A stretch of DNA of 8,371 nt from Anaerolineae bacterium. GTDB taxonomy: Bacteria; Chloroflexota; Anaerolineae; JAFGEY01. Where the stretch lies: assembly GCA_016929205.1 (NCBI GenBank), contig JAFGJF010000284.1, positions 1 to 8,371 of the forward strand. The letters are read 5' to 3'. The notes beneath the pieces were generated by a model that saw only the letters and a program-made list of their open reading frames with translations, had not been told where the DNA came from and did no database searches. This document shows, piece by piece, positions 1 to 7,102 of the stretch; the first letter of the stretch is position 1; each line of letters starts with the position of its first letter. The position numbers and the translations under genes are program-made.

Positions 1-805
1 CGAGCTGGTGGCCAAACTCCGAAGCGCGGATCCCGGCAGCCCACAAGACGGTTGCCGCTTGCACACGCTCTTGGCCGATCTCGAGGCCGTCGGCGTCGAT
101 CTGGGTCACCATACTGGACGTCCACACCTGCACCCCGAGGCTTTCCAGGGCGCGGGTTGCTCGGCCAGCCTGTTCTTGAGAAAAAGAGGGCAGGATCCGC
201 GACCTGGCCTCGATCAAGATCACGCGGGTCAACTTGGGATCGATGTTCCTGAAATCCTGGGCCAATGCATAACGGCTCATTTCACCGATAGACCCCGCCA
301 GTTCGACGCCGGTCGCCCCCCCACCTACGATCACAAACGTGAGATATTTCTTTTTCTTTTCGTCGTCGCTTTCGCTTTCCGCTTTTTCGTATGCCGTCAG
401 GATGCGCCGCCGAATTTCAACGGCCTGGGCCAGCGTCTTGAGTCCCGGCGCGTATTCCTCCCATGCTTCATGCCCAAAGTAGGTATGCTGCGCCCCACAG
501 GCCAGGATAAGATAATCGTACTCGAGTTCACCCACACTGGTAACCAACTTGTTGTGGCCCAGATCAATAGATTCAGCCTGCCCCTGCAAGACGCGAACGT
601 TGTGATACCTGGCCAACAGGCTGCGGATCGGAACGGCAATCTCGGCCGGACTCAAGCCAGCCATAGCGACCTGATATAAAAGGGGTTGAAAGAGGTGATG
701 GTTGCTGCGATCGATCAACGTAACCTCGACATTTTTGGCATTGCCCAGCACTTTGGCCGCATTCAACCCCGCAAACCCACCACCGACAATGACGACTCGT
801 TTCAT
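1..805 (-). CDS. ndh: Type II NADH dehydrogenase (NDH-2), 5' part; runs off the left edge
   Basis: This gene is open to the window edge; about 268 N-terminal residues are visible, against roughly 400-450 for the family. The family is a single-subunit, membrane-bound flavoprotein that passes electrons from NADH to quinone without pumping protons. The protein begins MKRVVIVGGGFAGLNAAKVL, an FAD-binding Rossmann loop (GGGFAG, residues 8-13). The NHHLFQPLLYQVA stretch near residues 35-47 is typical of NDH-2. A second dinucleotide fold, VIVGGGATGVELAGSIGE (about 157-174), is the NADH site, and WAAGI lies near residue 255. A lysine-rich insert (DDEKKKK) precedes the second fold. The ATG at 805 is preceded by AAGGTGG at suitable spacing. 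The C-terminal membrane-anchoring part is outside the window. Other FAD-dependent pyridine nucleotide oxidoreductases are possible but fit less well. Confidence 0.9.
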   Translation of the reverse strand, partial: MKRVVIVGGGFAGLNAAKVLGNAKNVEVTLIDRSNHHLFQPLLYQVAMAGLSPAEIAVPIRSLLARYHNVRVLQGQAESIDLGHNKLVTSVGELEYDYLILACGAQHTYFGHEAWEEYAPGLKTLAQAVEIRRRILTAYEKAESESDDEKKKKYLTFVIVGGGATGVELAGSIGEMSRYALAQDFRNIDPKLTRVILIEARSRILPSFSQEQAGRATRALESLGVQVWTSSMVTQIDADGLEIGQERVQAATVLWAAGIRASEFGHQL

Positions 806-834
806 GTCAGCACCACCTTATCACAGTCTCTTTC

Positions 835-866
835 AAAAAAAACGGAACAACGCTGCGTCCCGTCTC
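835..866 (-). terminator. Intrinsic terminator between cysK and the NDH-2 gene (possible attenuator)
   Basis: On the minus strand ACGGGAC (863-857) pairs with GTTCCGT (848-842), giving a 7-bp stem with one G-U pair and an 8-nt loop, followed at once by a run of seven T (841-835). A few weak pairs can extend the stem at its base. It lies about 70 nt after the cysK stop and 30 nt before the NDH-2 ATG, so it can end the met/cys transcript. The space left for an NDH-2 promoter downstream of it is too small. Confidence 0.65.
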
Positions 867-868
867 TA

Positions 869-881
869 TAACTGGCAGTTA
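869..881. promoter_or_regulatory. 13-bp inverted repeat in the cysK/NDH-2 gap
   Basis: TAACTG-G-CAGTTA is a perfect dyad with 6-bp arms around one central base. On the minus strand it is followed by TATAGA (870-865), a possible -10 element, but no good -35 lies at the right distance. It could be an operator for the NDH-2 gene, a small RNA hairpin, or chance. Confidence 0.25.
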
Positions 882-934
882 CCCACAAGTCGGGAACGAT
901 CTCTAGCCTGCTCGGATGCTGTGTTCACTGCCGA

Positions 935-1861
935 TCACGCATCGGCGAACAACACGGTGCTCAGGTAGCGCTCCCCGGTGCTGGGCAGTACCGTCACAAT
1001 CAGTTTGCCTGCATTTTCCGGCCGCTTGGCGATCTCGACAGCCGCGTAAACGGCCGCGCCGGAGCTGATCCCGGCCAGGATCCCTTCTTCCTTGGGCAGC
1101 CGCCGTCCCATTACCAGCGCTTCTTCACTGGGAACCTGGAACACCTCGTCAATGATCTTGGTATTGAGTACGGCCGGGATAAACCCCGCGCCGATCCCCT
1201 GGATCTTGTGCGGGCCGGGTGACCCACCCGATAGCACCGGTGACCCTGTCGGCTCGACGGCCACCACCTGCACCGCCGGGTTCTTGGTTTTGAGTACTTC
1301 GCCCACGCCGGTGATCGTGCCCCCTGTCCCTACACCGGCCACAAAAATGTCGATCTTGCCATCGGTGTCGTGCCAGATCTCGAGCGCCGTTGTCTCACGG
1401 TGGATTTGCGGGTTGGCCGGGTTTTCAAACTGCTGAGGGATAAACGCCCGATCATATTCTTGAGCCAGCTCTTCGGCCTTGGCGATCGCGCCCTTCATAC
1501 CTTCTTTGCCGGGCGTAAGCACCAATTCGGCGCCCAACACGCGAAGCAGTTTACGTCGCTCCATACTCATCGTATCGGGCATGGTCAGAATCAGCTTGTA
1601 TCCCCGCGCTGCGCAGGTAAACGCCAGGCCAATGCCCGTATTGCCGCTCGTTGGCTCAATGATCACCGTATCCGGCCCAATCTTGCCCTCGCGCTCGGCC
1701 GTATCGATCATATTCACCCCAATCCGGTCTTTGACGCTGCCCAGCGGGTTCTGACTTTCCAACTTGACCGCCACGCGAGCGACCGCGCCTTCGGTCACTC
1801 GGTTCAACTGGACCAAAGGTGTATGTCCTACCAGTTTTGTAATATCACTTGCTATGTTCAT
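935..1861 (-). CDS. cysK: Cysteine synthase A (O-acetylserine sulfhydrylase)
   Basis: This PLP enzyme makes L-cysteine from O-acetyl-L-serine and sulfide in the cytoplasm. At 308 residues it is full length for CysK. PLP lysine K44 lies in GSVKDR, the substrate loop TSGNTG is at 71-76, and the phosphate-binding GVGTGGT is at 176-182. [12 protein letters not shown] (259-270) carries the serine (S267) that contacts the PLP pyridine nitrogen, and [10 protein letters not shown] is at 293-302. There is no extra CBS or heme domain as in cystathionine beta-synthase. The ATG at 1861 follows AAGGAG with a 6-nt gap, and that Shine-Dalgarno overlaps the metW stop codon (TAAGGAG), which suggests translational coupling. 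No cysE is visible, so O-acetylserine must come from elsewhere. CysM or a CBS-like enzyme is a less likely alternative. Confidence 0.95.
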   Translation of the reverse strand: MNIASDITKLVGHTPLVQLNRVTEGAVARVAVKLESQNPLGSVKDRIGVNMIDTAEREGKIGPDTVIIEPTSGNTGIGLAFTCAARGYKLILTMPDTMSMERRKLLRVLGAELVLTPGKEGMKGAIAKAEELAQEYDRAFIPQQFENPANPQIHRETTALEIWHDTDGKIDIFVAGVGTGGTITGVGEVLKTKNPAVQVVAVEPTGSPVLSGGSPGPHKIQGIGAGFIPAVLNTKIIDEVFQVPSEEALVMGRRLPKEEGILAGISSGAAVYAAVEIAKRPENAGKLIVTVLPSTGERYLSTVLFADA

Positions 1862-1871
1862 TCAAAGCTCC

Positions 1872-2498
1872 TTATTCTTTGCTATTCTTTATTTGAAAGA
1901 TCGCCAGACCCGCTCGCCAGTTTGCCAGCAAAGGTGAGATCTGCCGGAAAGGTGGCACCAGAAAAATCTCTTGCATCCGCTCCAGTTTTTGTTCCCGGCA
2001 CAGAATGCGAAAATCGGTCACCGTGCACAGGTGCACGTTTGGCGTATTAAACCAATCATAGGGTAGCAGCGGGTTCTTGGGCATGCGCCCATTGAGCAAC
2101 AGATCGAGCCGCACACGCCAGTACCCAAAGTTCGGAAAGCTGATGATCGCCGTCTTGCCCGCGCGCAGCATCTCGTGAATAACCTTGACCGGGGTCGTCG
2201 TTTGTTGCAGCGTTTGGCTCAAGATCACCACGTCGAACGAATCGTCACGGTAGAACCCCATCCCTTCCAACATGTCGCCGTGATAGACCGCCACCCCTCG
2301 TTGAATGCAGGCCAGCACCGCCTGTTCGTTGATCTCGATCCCTTTTCCCGTACAACCCTTTTGGTCGATCAATTCGGCCAACAATTGCCCGTCGCCGCAT
2401 CCCAGGTCGAGCACACGGGCTCCCCGTGGCACCAGCGTTTCGATCAGCTCGTAATCGAGACGGCGCTTGACGGTCTGCCTTGCAGTTGCGTGTATCAT
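1872..2498 (-). CDS. metW: MetW, methyltransferase-fold partner of MetX
   Basis: The product has 208 residues, normal for MetW. The SAM-type motif I VLDLGCGDG is at 29-37, an acidic residue ends the second strand (GIEIN, E55), and NVHLCTVTDF (154-163) and the SFPNFGYW segment (120-127) are characteristic of MetW. The reading frame is open upstream to 2678, but that extension lies wholly inside metX. The chosen ATG at 2498 gives an ATGA overlap with the metX stop and has GGGAG 5 nt before it. MetW is regularly found next to MetX in bacteria that make methionine by direct sulfhydrylation, and it is thought to support MetX function. A methyl acceptor is not established from sequence. It could in principle be an unrelated class I methyltransferase, but the context makes that unlikely. 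Confidence 0.92.
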   Translation of the reverse strand: MIHATARQTVKRRLDYELIETLVPRGARVLDLGCGDGQLLAELIDQKGCTGKGIEINEQAVLACIQRGVAVYHGDMLEGMGFYRDDSFDVVILSQTLQQTTTPVKVIHEMLRAGKTAIISFPNFGYWRVRLDLLLNGRMPKNPLLPYDWFNTPNVHLCTVTDFRILCREQKLERMQEIFLVPPFRQISPLLANWRAGLAIFQIKNSKE

Positions 2499-3673
2499 CG
2501 CCGCTCCCGTTTCTGTACATTCGCCAAAAAGCCGCTGATCGTCTCGGACAGTTCCTTGCTGGGCAGCAAAAAGGCGTCGTGCCCGTAAGGATTGGGGATC
2601 TCGAGAAAGGTTGTCTGCACGTTGTTCGCTTGCAGCGCCTTGACAATTTCCTTGGACTGCGGCGTTGGAAACAGCCAATCGCTGGTGAACGAGACCACCA
2701 GAAACTCGGCCTTGACCCCTTCAAAGGCTTTGACCAGCGAGCGATGGCCATTGGCCAGGTCAAAATAGTCAATGGCCTTGGTGATGTAAAGGTACGAATT
2801 GGGATCAAAGCGGTGCACAAAGCTGTTGCCCTGGTACCGCAGATAGCTTTCAACTTGGAACTCGGTCTCAAAACCGTACCCAAACGTTTCACGGTCCTGC
2901 AAGCGGCGGCCAAACTTGGCTCGCATCTGTTCTTCCGACAGGTAGGTGATGTGGCCGATCATCCGGGCCACGACCAACCCTCCCGCAGGCACGCTTTTGC
3001 CGTAATAGTTACCCCCTTGCCAGTTCGGATCGGCCATGATGGCTTGCCGCCCCACCTCGTCAAAAGCGATGCCTTGCGCGTTGAGACGCGCCGCAGTGGC
3101 AATCGCCAGCACCGAGGCCACTTGATCGGGATAGCGCACCGCCCAATCGAGGGCCAGCATCCCGCCCATGCTGCCGCCAGCCACCGCCAGCAGCCGTTCG
3201 ATGCCCAGGTGATCGACCAGCCGCTTTTGTGCCCGGGCCATGTCGCCGACCGTCACCATCGGAAAATCAAGCGCATAGGGTGCGCCCGTTTTGGGATTCA
3301 TACTCGACGGTCCGGTGCTGCCCTTGCAGCCGCCAATGACGTTGGCACAGATGACCATATACTTGTCGGTGTCAAAAGGTTTGCCCGGACCGACCATGAT
3401 ATCCCACCAGCCAGGTTTCACATCCGCCTCGGTGTGATAGCCGGCCACGTGCGCGTCGCCCGAAAGGGCGTGAAAAATCAAGATCGCGTTATCGCGCTGC
3501 GGGCTCAACGTCCCATAACATTCGTAGGCCTGTATCACGGGACCCAGCGACTGCCCGCACTCCAGTTCCAGCGGCCCGTCAAACGTCCACGTCTGCGTTT
3601 CAACCAGCCCAACGCTGCGCGCGCCACCCAGCTTTGAATCTTCTGAAATGGCGATTTTTTCGTCCGTTGCCAC
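2495..3673 (-). CDS. metX: Homoserine O-acyltransferase MetX
   Basis: This is the first committed step of methionine synthesis: acyl transfer from acyl-CoA to homoserine. The 392-residue alpha/beta-hydrolase-fold protein has the nucleophile S168 in GGSMGG (166-171), the catalytic aspartate D332 in SFTSDWLFP and the histidine H365 in YGHDAF. The family signature NVIGGCKGSTGPSS is at 111-124. Whether the donor is acetyl-CoA or succinyl-CoA cannot be decided by eye. The adjacent MetY argues for O-acetylhomoserine, but MetX paired with MetW is succinyl-specific in some bacteria. The start is a GTG at 3673, two nt after the metY TAG, with AGGA 5 nt upstream. The 3' end overlaps metW by 4 nt. Confidence 0.94.
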   Translation of the reverse strand: MATDEKIAISEDSKLGGARSVGLVETQTWTFDGPLELECGQSLGPVIQAYECYGTLSPQRDNAILIFHALSGDAHVAGYHTEADVKPGWWDIMVGPGKPFDTDKYMVICANVIGGCKGSTGPSSMNPKTGAPYALDFPMVTVGDMARAQKRLVDHLGIERLLAVAGGSMGGMLALDWAVRYPDQVASVLAIATAARLNAQGIAFDEVGRQAIMADPNWQGGNYYGKSVPAGGLVVARMIGHITYLSEEQMRAKFGRRLQDRETFGYGFETEFQVESYLRYQGNSFVHRFDPNSYLYITKAIDYFDLANGHRSLVKAFEGVKAEFLVVSFTSDWLFPTPQSKEIVKALQANNVQTTFLEIPNPYGHDAFLLPSKELSETISGFLANVQKRERR

Positions 3674-3675
3674 GT

Positions 3676-5049
<1,374 letters not shown>

Positions 5050-5472
5050 TCACTCCATTGGATATCCGGCTGCCTGCCACGCAGCCATCCCCCCCAAGAG
5101 CGCGTAGACATCATCATAGCCCAGTTGGTACAATGTCAGCGCCGCCCCGGCGCTGGTCTGTTCGGCTGGTCAGGTGCAATAAAAGACGATTTTCACTCCT
5201 TTGGGCAGTTCCCGATACCGTGCGTCGATCTCGTCGAGCGGCATCGAGCCGGCTTTTGCAATATGGCCCGCTTCATAAGACGCCAGGCTGCGTGCATCGA
5301 CGACGATCACTTTTTCTCCGGCATCCAACAAGGACTTTAGTTCTTGCGGCGTGATGCGCGGCACATCTTCAGCACTGCTCGGAACGGCGGCCTCAGCAGC
5401 CGGTTTCGACTGGCAGCTCGACAACACGATGATCCCGAGCGCGAGAACGATCATCCATCTGAATTTCGACAT
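5050..5472 (-). CDS. Selenocysteine-containing rhodanese-like lipoprotein (UGA at 5170-5172 read as Sec)
   Basis: This is a single-domain rhodanese-like protein of 140 residues if the in-frame UGA is decoded as Sec101. Residues 1-20 form a lipoprotein signal: MSKFRW, a hydrophobic core, then lipobox LSSC with C20 as the lipidated residue, so the protein should be anchored outside the cytoplasmic membrane. The rhodanese domain runs from about 40 to 140: VIVVDARS with D59, then YEAGHIAKAGSMPL (66-79), then the active-site strand KIVFYCT. C99 sits at the catalytic position and the UGA is two residues later, giving Cys-Thr-Sec-Pro. The same frame then continues for 39 codons with typical rhodanese C-terminal sequence (ALTLYQLGY, LLGGMAAWQAAGYP) to TGA at 5050. 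Homologues as I recall them have Cys-Thr-Cys-Pro here, so Sec replaces a Cys. The third of three tandem ATGs (5472) is chosen because AAAGG lies 7 nt before it; an upstream ATG at 5502 has no Shine-Dalgarno. The gene follows the regulator by 16 nt. Sulfane-sulfur transfer or thiol redox work is likely; the substrate is unknown. A nonsense mutation is the alternative, but the SECIS-like hairpin argues against it. Confidence 0.85.
5137..5155 (-). promoter_or_regulatory. Bacterial SECIS-like hairpin for Sec insertion
   Basis: On the minus strand CAGCGCC (5155-5149), loop GGGGC (5148-5144) and GGCGCTG (5143-5137) form a perfect 7-bp GC-rich stem with a 5-nt loop. The stem begins 14 nt after the UGA, and the apical loop begins 21 nt after it. 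The published description of bacterial SECIS elements asks for a loop about 16-37 nt after the UGA, with a G among the first two loop bases; this hairpin meets both. It lies inside the coding frame, as bacterial SECIS elements do. Confidence 0.8.
5170..5172 (-). other. In-frame UGA, proposed selenocysteine codon
   Basis: The TGA directly follows the codons for Phe-Tyr-Cys-Thr in the rhodanese active-site loop and precedes Pro-Ala-Glu-Gln-Thr-Ser. It is exactly 120 nt (40 codons) in frame before the true TGA at 5052-5050. A gene caller would end the protein here and lose the C-terminal 40 residues. Confidence 0.82.
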
Positions 5473-5488
5473 CATCATTCCTTTCTGC

Positions 5489-5929
5489 TCACAACATAGC
5501 ATAATCTTTTGCCGACCGGGCTGGCTCCTCGCACAGTTCGGCCAGTGTCGTTGAATCCAACACCCTTACCACAGCGTCTCCCAGTCGCGCCCACAGCACG
5601 CGGGTAGGACAACCATCAGCCCGAGTGCATCTCTCGTCCTGTCCATCCTCGACACAATGCACCGGGTGGATCGACTCCTCGACCGCGCGTAGCACATCAC
5701 CCGCGCTGATCTCTGTTGCACTTTGGGCCAGGATATACCCACCACCCGGCCCCCTCACGCTTTCCACCAATTTGGCTCTCTTGAGCTTTAGAAACAACTG
5801 GGCGAGGTAGTCATTCGAAATTTCTTGTCTGGCAGCGATATCCTTGCGTTGTACCGGTCCTTGATCTCGATGCTGTGCGAGATCGACCATCGCTCTCAAG
5901 GCATACCGCCCGACTGTGGACAACTGCAT
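5489..5929 (-). CDS. Rrf2/IscR-family transcriptional regulator
   Basis: This is a 146-residue DNA-binding protein of the Rrf2 family. The winged helix-turn-helix covers about residues 1-70 (MQLSTVGRYALRAMVDLA, DIAARQEISNDYLAQLFLKLKRA, then the wing VRGPGGGYIL at 58-67). Three cysteines, C92, C101 and C107, lie in the loop where IscR ligates its Fe-S cluster. The spacing is 8 and 5 residues here, against 5 and 5 in E. coli IscR. A fourth cysteine, C133, is nearer the C-terminus. The ATG at 5929 follows AAGGAG with an 8-nt gap. The gene heads the rhodanese-metY-metX-metW-cysK run, and its own promoter carries an IscR-like dyad, so autoregulation and control of sulfur genes are likely. CymR, an Rrf2 protein that controls cysteine metabolism in Firmicutes, is a functional parallel but lacks this cysteine triad. 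No isc or suf genes are visible. Confidence 0.9.
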   Translation of the reverse strand: MQLSTVGRYALRAMVDLAQHRDQGPVQRKDIAARQEISNDYLAQLFLKLKRAKLVESVRGPGGGYILAQSATEISAGDVLRAVEESIHPVHCVEDGQDERCTRADGCPTRVLWARLGDAVVRVLDSTTLAELCEEPARSAKDYAML

Positions 5930-5964
5930 AACGCCTGCTCCTTCTGTATGGTTACCATTCCCCT

Positions 5965-5977
5965 ACTATACTATAGT
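5965..5977. promoter_or_regulatory. 13-bp dyad over the -10 region of the same promoter
   Basis: ACTATA-C-TATAGT is a perfect inverted repeat centred on 5971. It includes the -10 hexamer and shares its right end with the 25-bp repeat. It may be a second half-site arrangement for the same regulator, or partly a by-product of the -10 sequence. Confidence 0.35.
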
Positions 5978-5993
5978 TGAGTTGTATTGTCAA
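5965..5993 (-). promoter_or_regulatory. Sigma-70-type promoter of the regulator/rhodanese (met-cys) operon
   Basis: On the minus strand TTGACA (5993-5988), a 17-bp spacer and TATAGT (5970-5965) form a near-consensus promoter. Transcription should start near 5958, giving a leader of about 30 nt before the regulator ATG. It lies directly after the stop codon of the upstream CBS gene. Confidence 0.8.
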
Positions 5994-5997
5994 CTAT
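5973..5997. promoter_or_regulatory. 25-bp inverted repeat, IscR type 1-like operator
   Basis: Perfect 8-bp arms ATAGTTGA (5973-5980) and TCAACTAT (5990-5997) flank a 9-bp spacer. The length, the ATA/TAT ends and the GA/TC core agree with the E. coli IscR type 1 consensus as I remember it, at about 21 of 25 positions. The site covers the -35 box and most of the spacer, as expected of a repressor site, and lies upstream of an IscR-like gene. Confidence 0.65.
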
Positions 5998-6660
5998 TTA
6001 ACAGACTTGGGCTTGCAGACACTGGCGCGCGTCGAGAACGCGAATCCCCAGTGCTTCCATTTCGTCGATCAATGCCTCCCTCGGTGCGCCGACGACCTTA
6101 ATCGTCAGCAGCCGGTTGCTCAAATCCTCACCCTGGAACGTGCCCAGGGCGATGATATTGCCACCCAATCCGGCAATGGCCTGCGCGATCTCGGCCAGCT
6201 CGCCCTTTTGCTCCGGCACCAGGAGCGCCAGGCGTACCCCTTCCTCCCGTGCCGCAAACAGCTCGATAAACGTCTTGAACAGGTCGGTCTCGGTAATGAT
6301 CCCGACCAACTGCTCGCCGCGCATCACGGGTAGGGCACCGACACTGCGATCGACCATGATCAGGGCGGCTTCCTCGATCAGCGCGTCCTCGGGCACGGTG
6401 ATCAGATCGGTCGACATCACCTTCGCCACGGTGAGCCGGGAAAGCAAATAGTGTATCTCGTGCACGCTGAGCGACGTCGCAGGAGAAGGAGAAGCGTAGA
6501 GCAGTTCTTTTTCGGTGACAATGCCGACCAGCTTGTTCTTTTTGTCGATCACGGGAAAGCGACGCACGTTTTCGTCGCGCATCAATTTGAGCGCATCGGC
6601 GACGGGCAGTTCTGGCGGGATGGTGATTGGATGGCGGGTCATTCTTTCGTAAACTAACAC
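5998..6660 (-). CDS. Tandem CBS domain protein with C-terminal ACT domain (AcuB-like)
   Basis: This is a 220-residue soluble protein with two CBS motifs (about 5-55 and 80-132, the latter starting VMSTDLITVPEDA) and an ACT-like domain (about 141-213, RLALLVPEQKGELAEIAQAIAGLGGNI). Tandem CBS pairs bind adenine nucleotides, and ACT domains often bind small metabolites such as amino acids, so this is probably a regulatory sensor. The ligand and target are unknown. It resembles AcuB-type proteins, but no acetoin genes are present. The start is a GTG at 6660, 4 nt after AAGGAGG; an ATG six codons inside has no Shine-Dalgarno at proper distance. The TAA ends one base before the operator of the next operon. 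Ligand control by a sulfur amino acid or SAM is only a guess from the neighbours. Confidence 0.88.
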   Translation of the reverse strand: MLVYERMTRHPITIPPELPVADALKLMRDENVRRFPVIDKKNKLVGIVTEKELLYASPSPATSLSVHEIHYLLSRLTVAKVMSTDLITVPEDALIEEAALIMVDRSVGALPVMRGEQLVGIITETDLFKTFIELFAAREEGVRLALLVPEQKGELAEIAQAIAGLGGNIIALGTFQGEDLSNRLLTIKVVGAPREALIDEMEALGIRVLDARQCLQAQVC

Positions 6661-6760
6661 GGTACCTCCTTGGGTTGTAATGGATCTTGGTCATTCATCG
6701 AATCAGCCTGCAATCAGGTAATGAGAGGTGATGTGGATCGATGTCGCGAATGATATATCA

Positions 6761-6789
6761 AGTCTAGCCGAAATGGGTCACCTTGTCTA
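6761..6789 (-). promoter_or_regulatory. Possible promoter of the CBS-ACT gene
   Basis: On the minus strand TAGACA (6789-6784), a 17-bp spacer and TAGACT (6766-6761) make a moderate sigma-70-like pair about 100 nt before the GTG. The -35 overlaps a TTGTC/GACAA dyad, and the palindrome TGATATATCA sits just after the -10. The match to the -10 consensus is only moderate. Confidence 0.35.
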
Positions 6790-6856
6790 TGACAAAAGTC
6801 GTTTTCCCCCAGGTACGTACCTTTCATTCTGCTCAAGGAGGTGGGAGCGCAAGGAC

Positions 6857-6964
6857 CGGCTATCCTGCACGGCCGGGTTGCAGACTGGTACGAGCATCAT
6901 CAGCATCACTACCCCGTTGGGCCTGCTCGTCGCCGGGCCAGTGGACGACGCGGTCGGCCCGTAA
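6857..6964 (+). pseudogene. Possible remnant of an MFS transporter gene
   Basis: The plus-strand frame ending at TAA 6962-6964 reads RLSCTAGLQTG, then SIISITTPLGLLVAGPV and DDAVGP. The PLGLLVAGP plus acidic pattern resembles a loop-helix segment seen in drug-efflux type MFS proteins. Only about 35 residues are visible, there is no gene body before or after, and the direction is opposite to every other gene here. It may be a decayed fragment or a chance resemblance. Confidence 0.25.
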
Positions 6965-6999
6965 GAAAAAGATTTCTAGAAACCTGTACGCACTCGTAG

Positions 7000-7043
7000 C
7001 AAACAAAACGGCAGAAGAGACGTTTTTATGCGTCTTTTCTGCC
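7000..7043 (-). terminator. Strong hairpin terminator after the beta-helix gene
   Basis: Arms at 7031-7043 and 7010-7022 (GGCAGAAAAGACG against CGTCTCTTCTGCC on the minus strand) pair over 13 bp with one wobble around an 8-nt loop. The minus-strand transcript then reads GTTTTGTTTG. It lies about 60 nt after the beta-helix stop. The plus-strand side is also followed by a T-rich stretch, so it could work in both directions. Confidence 0.8.
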
Positions 7044-7102
7044 AATCTCTTTTTATCCTGGCCTCAACCCGTGCCAAACCGCTCACCGATCTTGCAGCAG
7101 AC

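Larger units (their letters stand above)
6661..7102. other. Intergenic region of about 440 bp between the CBS and beta-helix genes
   Basis: It holds a likely CBS promoter, the 10-bp palindrome TGATATATCA (6751-6760), a TTGTC/GACAA dyad (6783-6795), a possible MFS relic on the plus strand and a strong hairpin terminator at its right end. No full gene is apparent on either strand. Confidence 0.6.

Noticed and set aside
8..679. Plus-strand open frame at the left edge
   Set aside because: Antisense shadow of the NDH-2 gene, whose two dinucleotide-binding motifs are unmistakable on the minus strand.
1872..2678. Longer MetW frame starting at 2678
   Set aside because: The extra 60 residues lie entirely within metX and look unlike MetW. 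The ATGA start at 2498 with GGGAG upstream gives the family length.
2480..3637. Plus-strand open frame of 385 codons opposite metX
   Set aside because: Antisense shadow. The minus strand carries the full MetX catalytic triad and signature.
5170..5502. Rhodanese gene as a short protein ending at 5170, or as a pseudogene
   Set aside because: A stop there would cut the domain in its active-site loop. The downstream frame keeps typical rhodanese sequence without frameshifts, the stop replaces a Cys position, and a SECIS-like hairpin follows.
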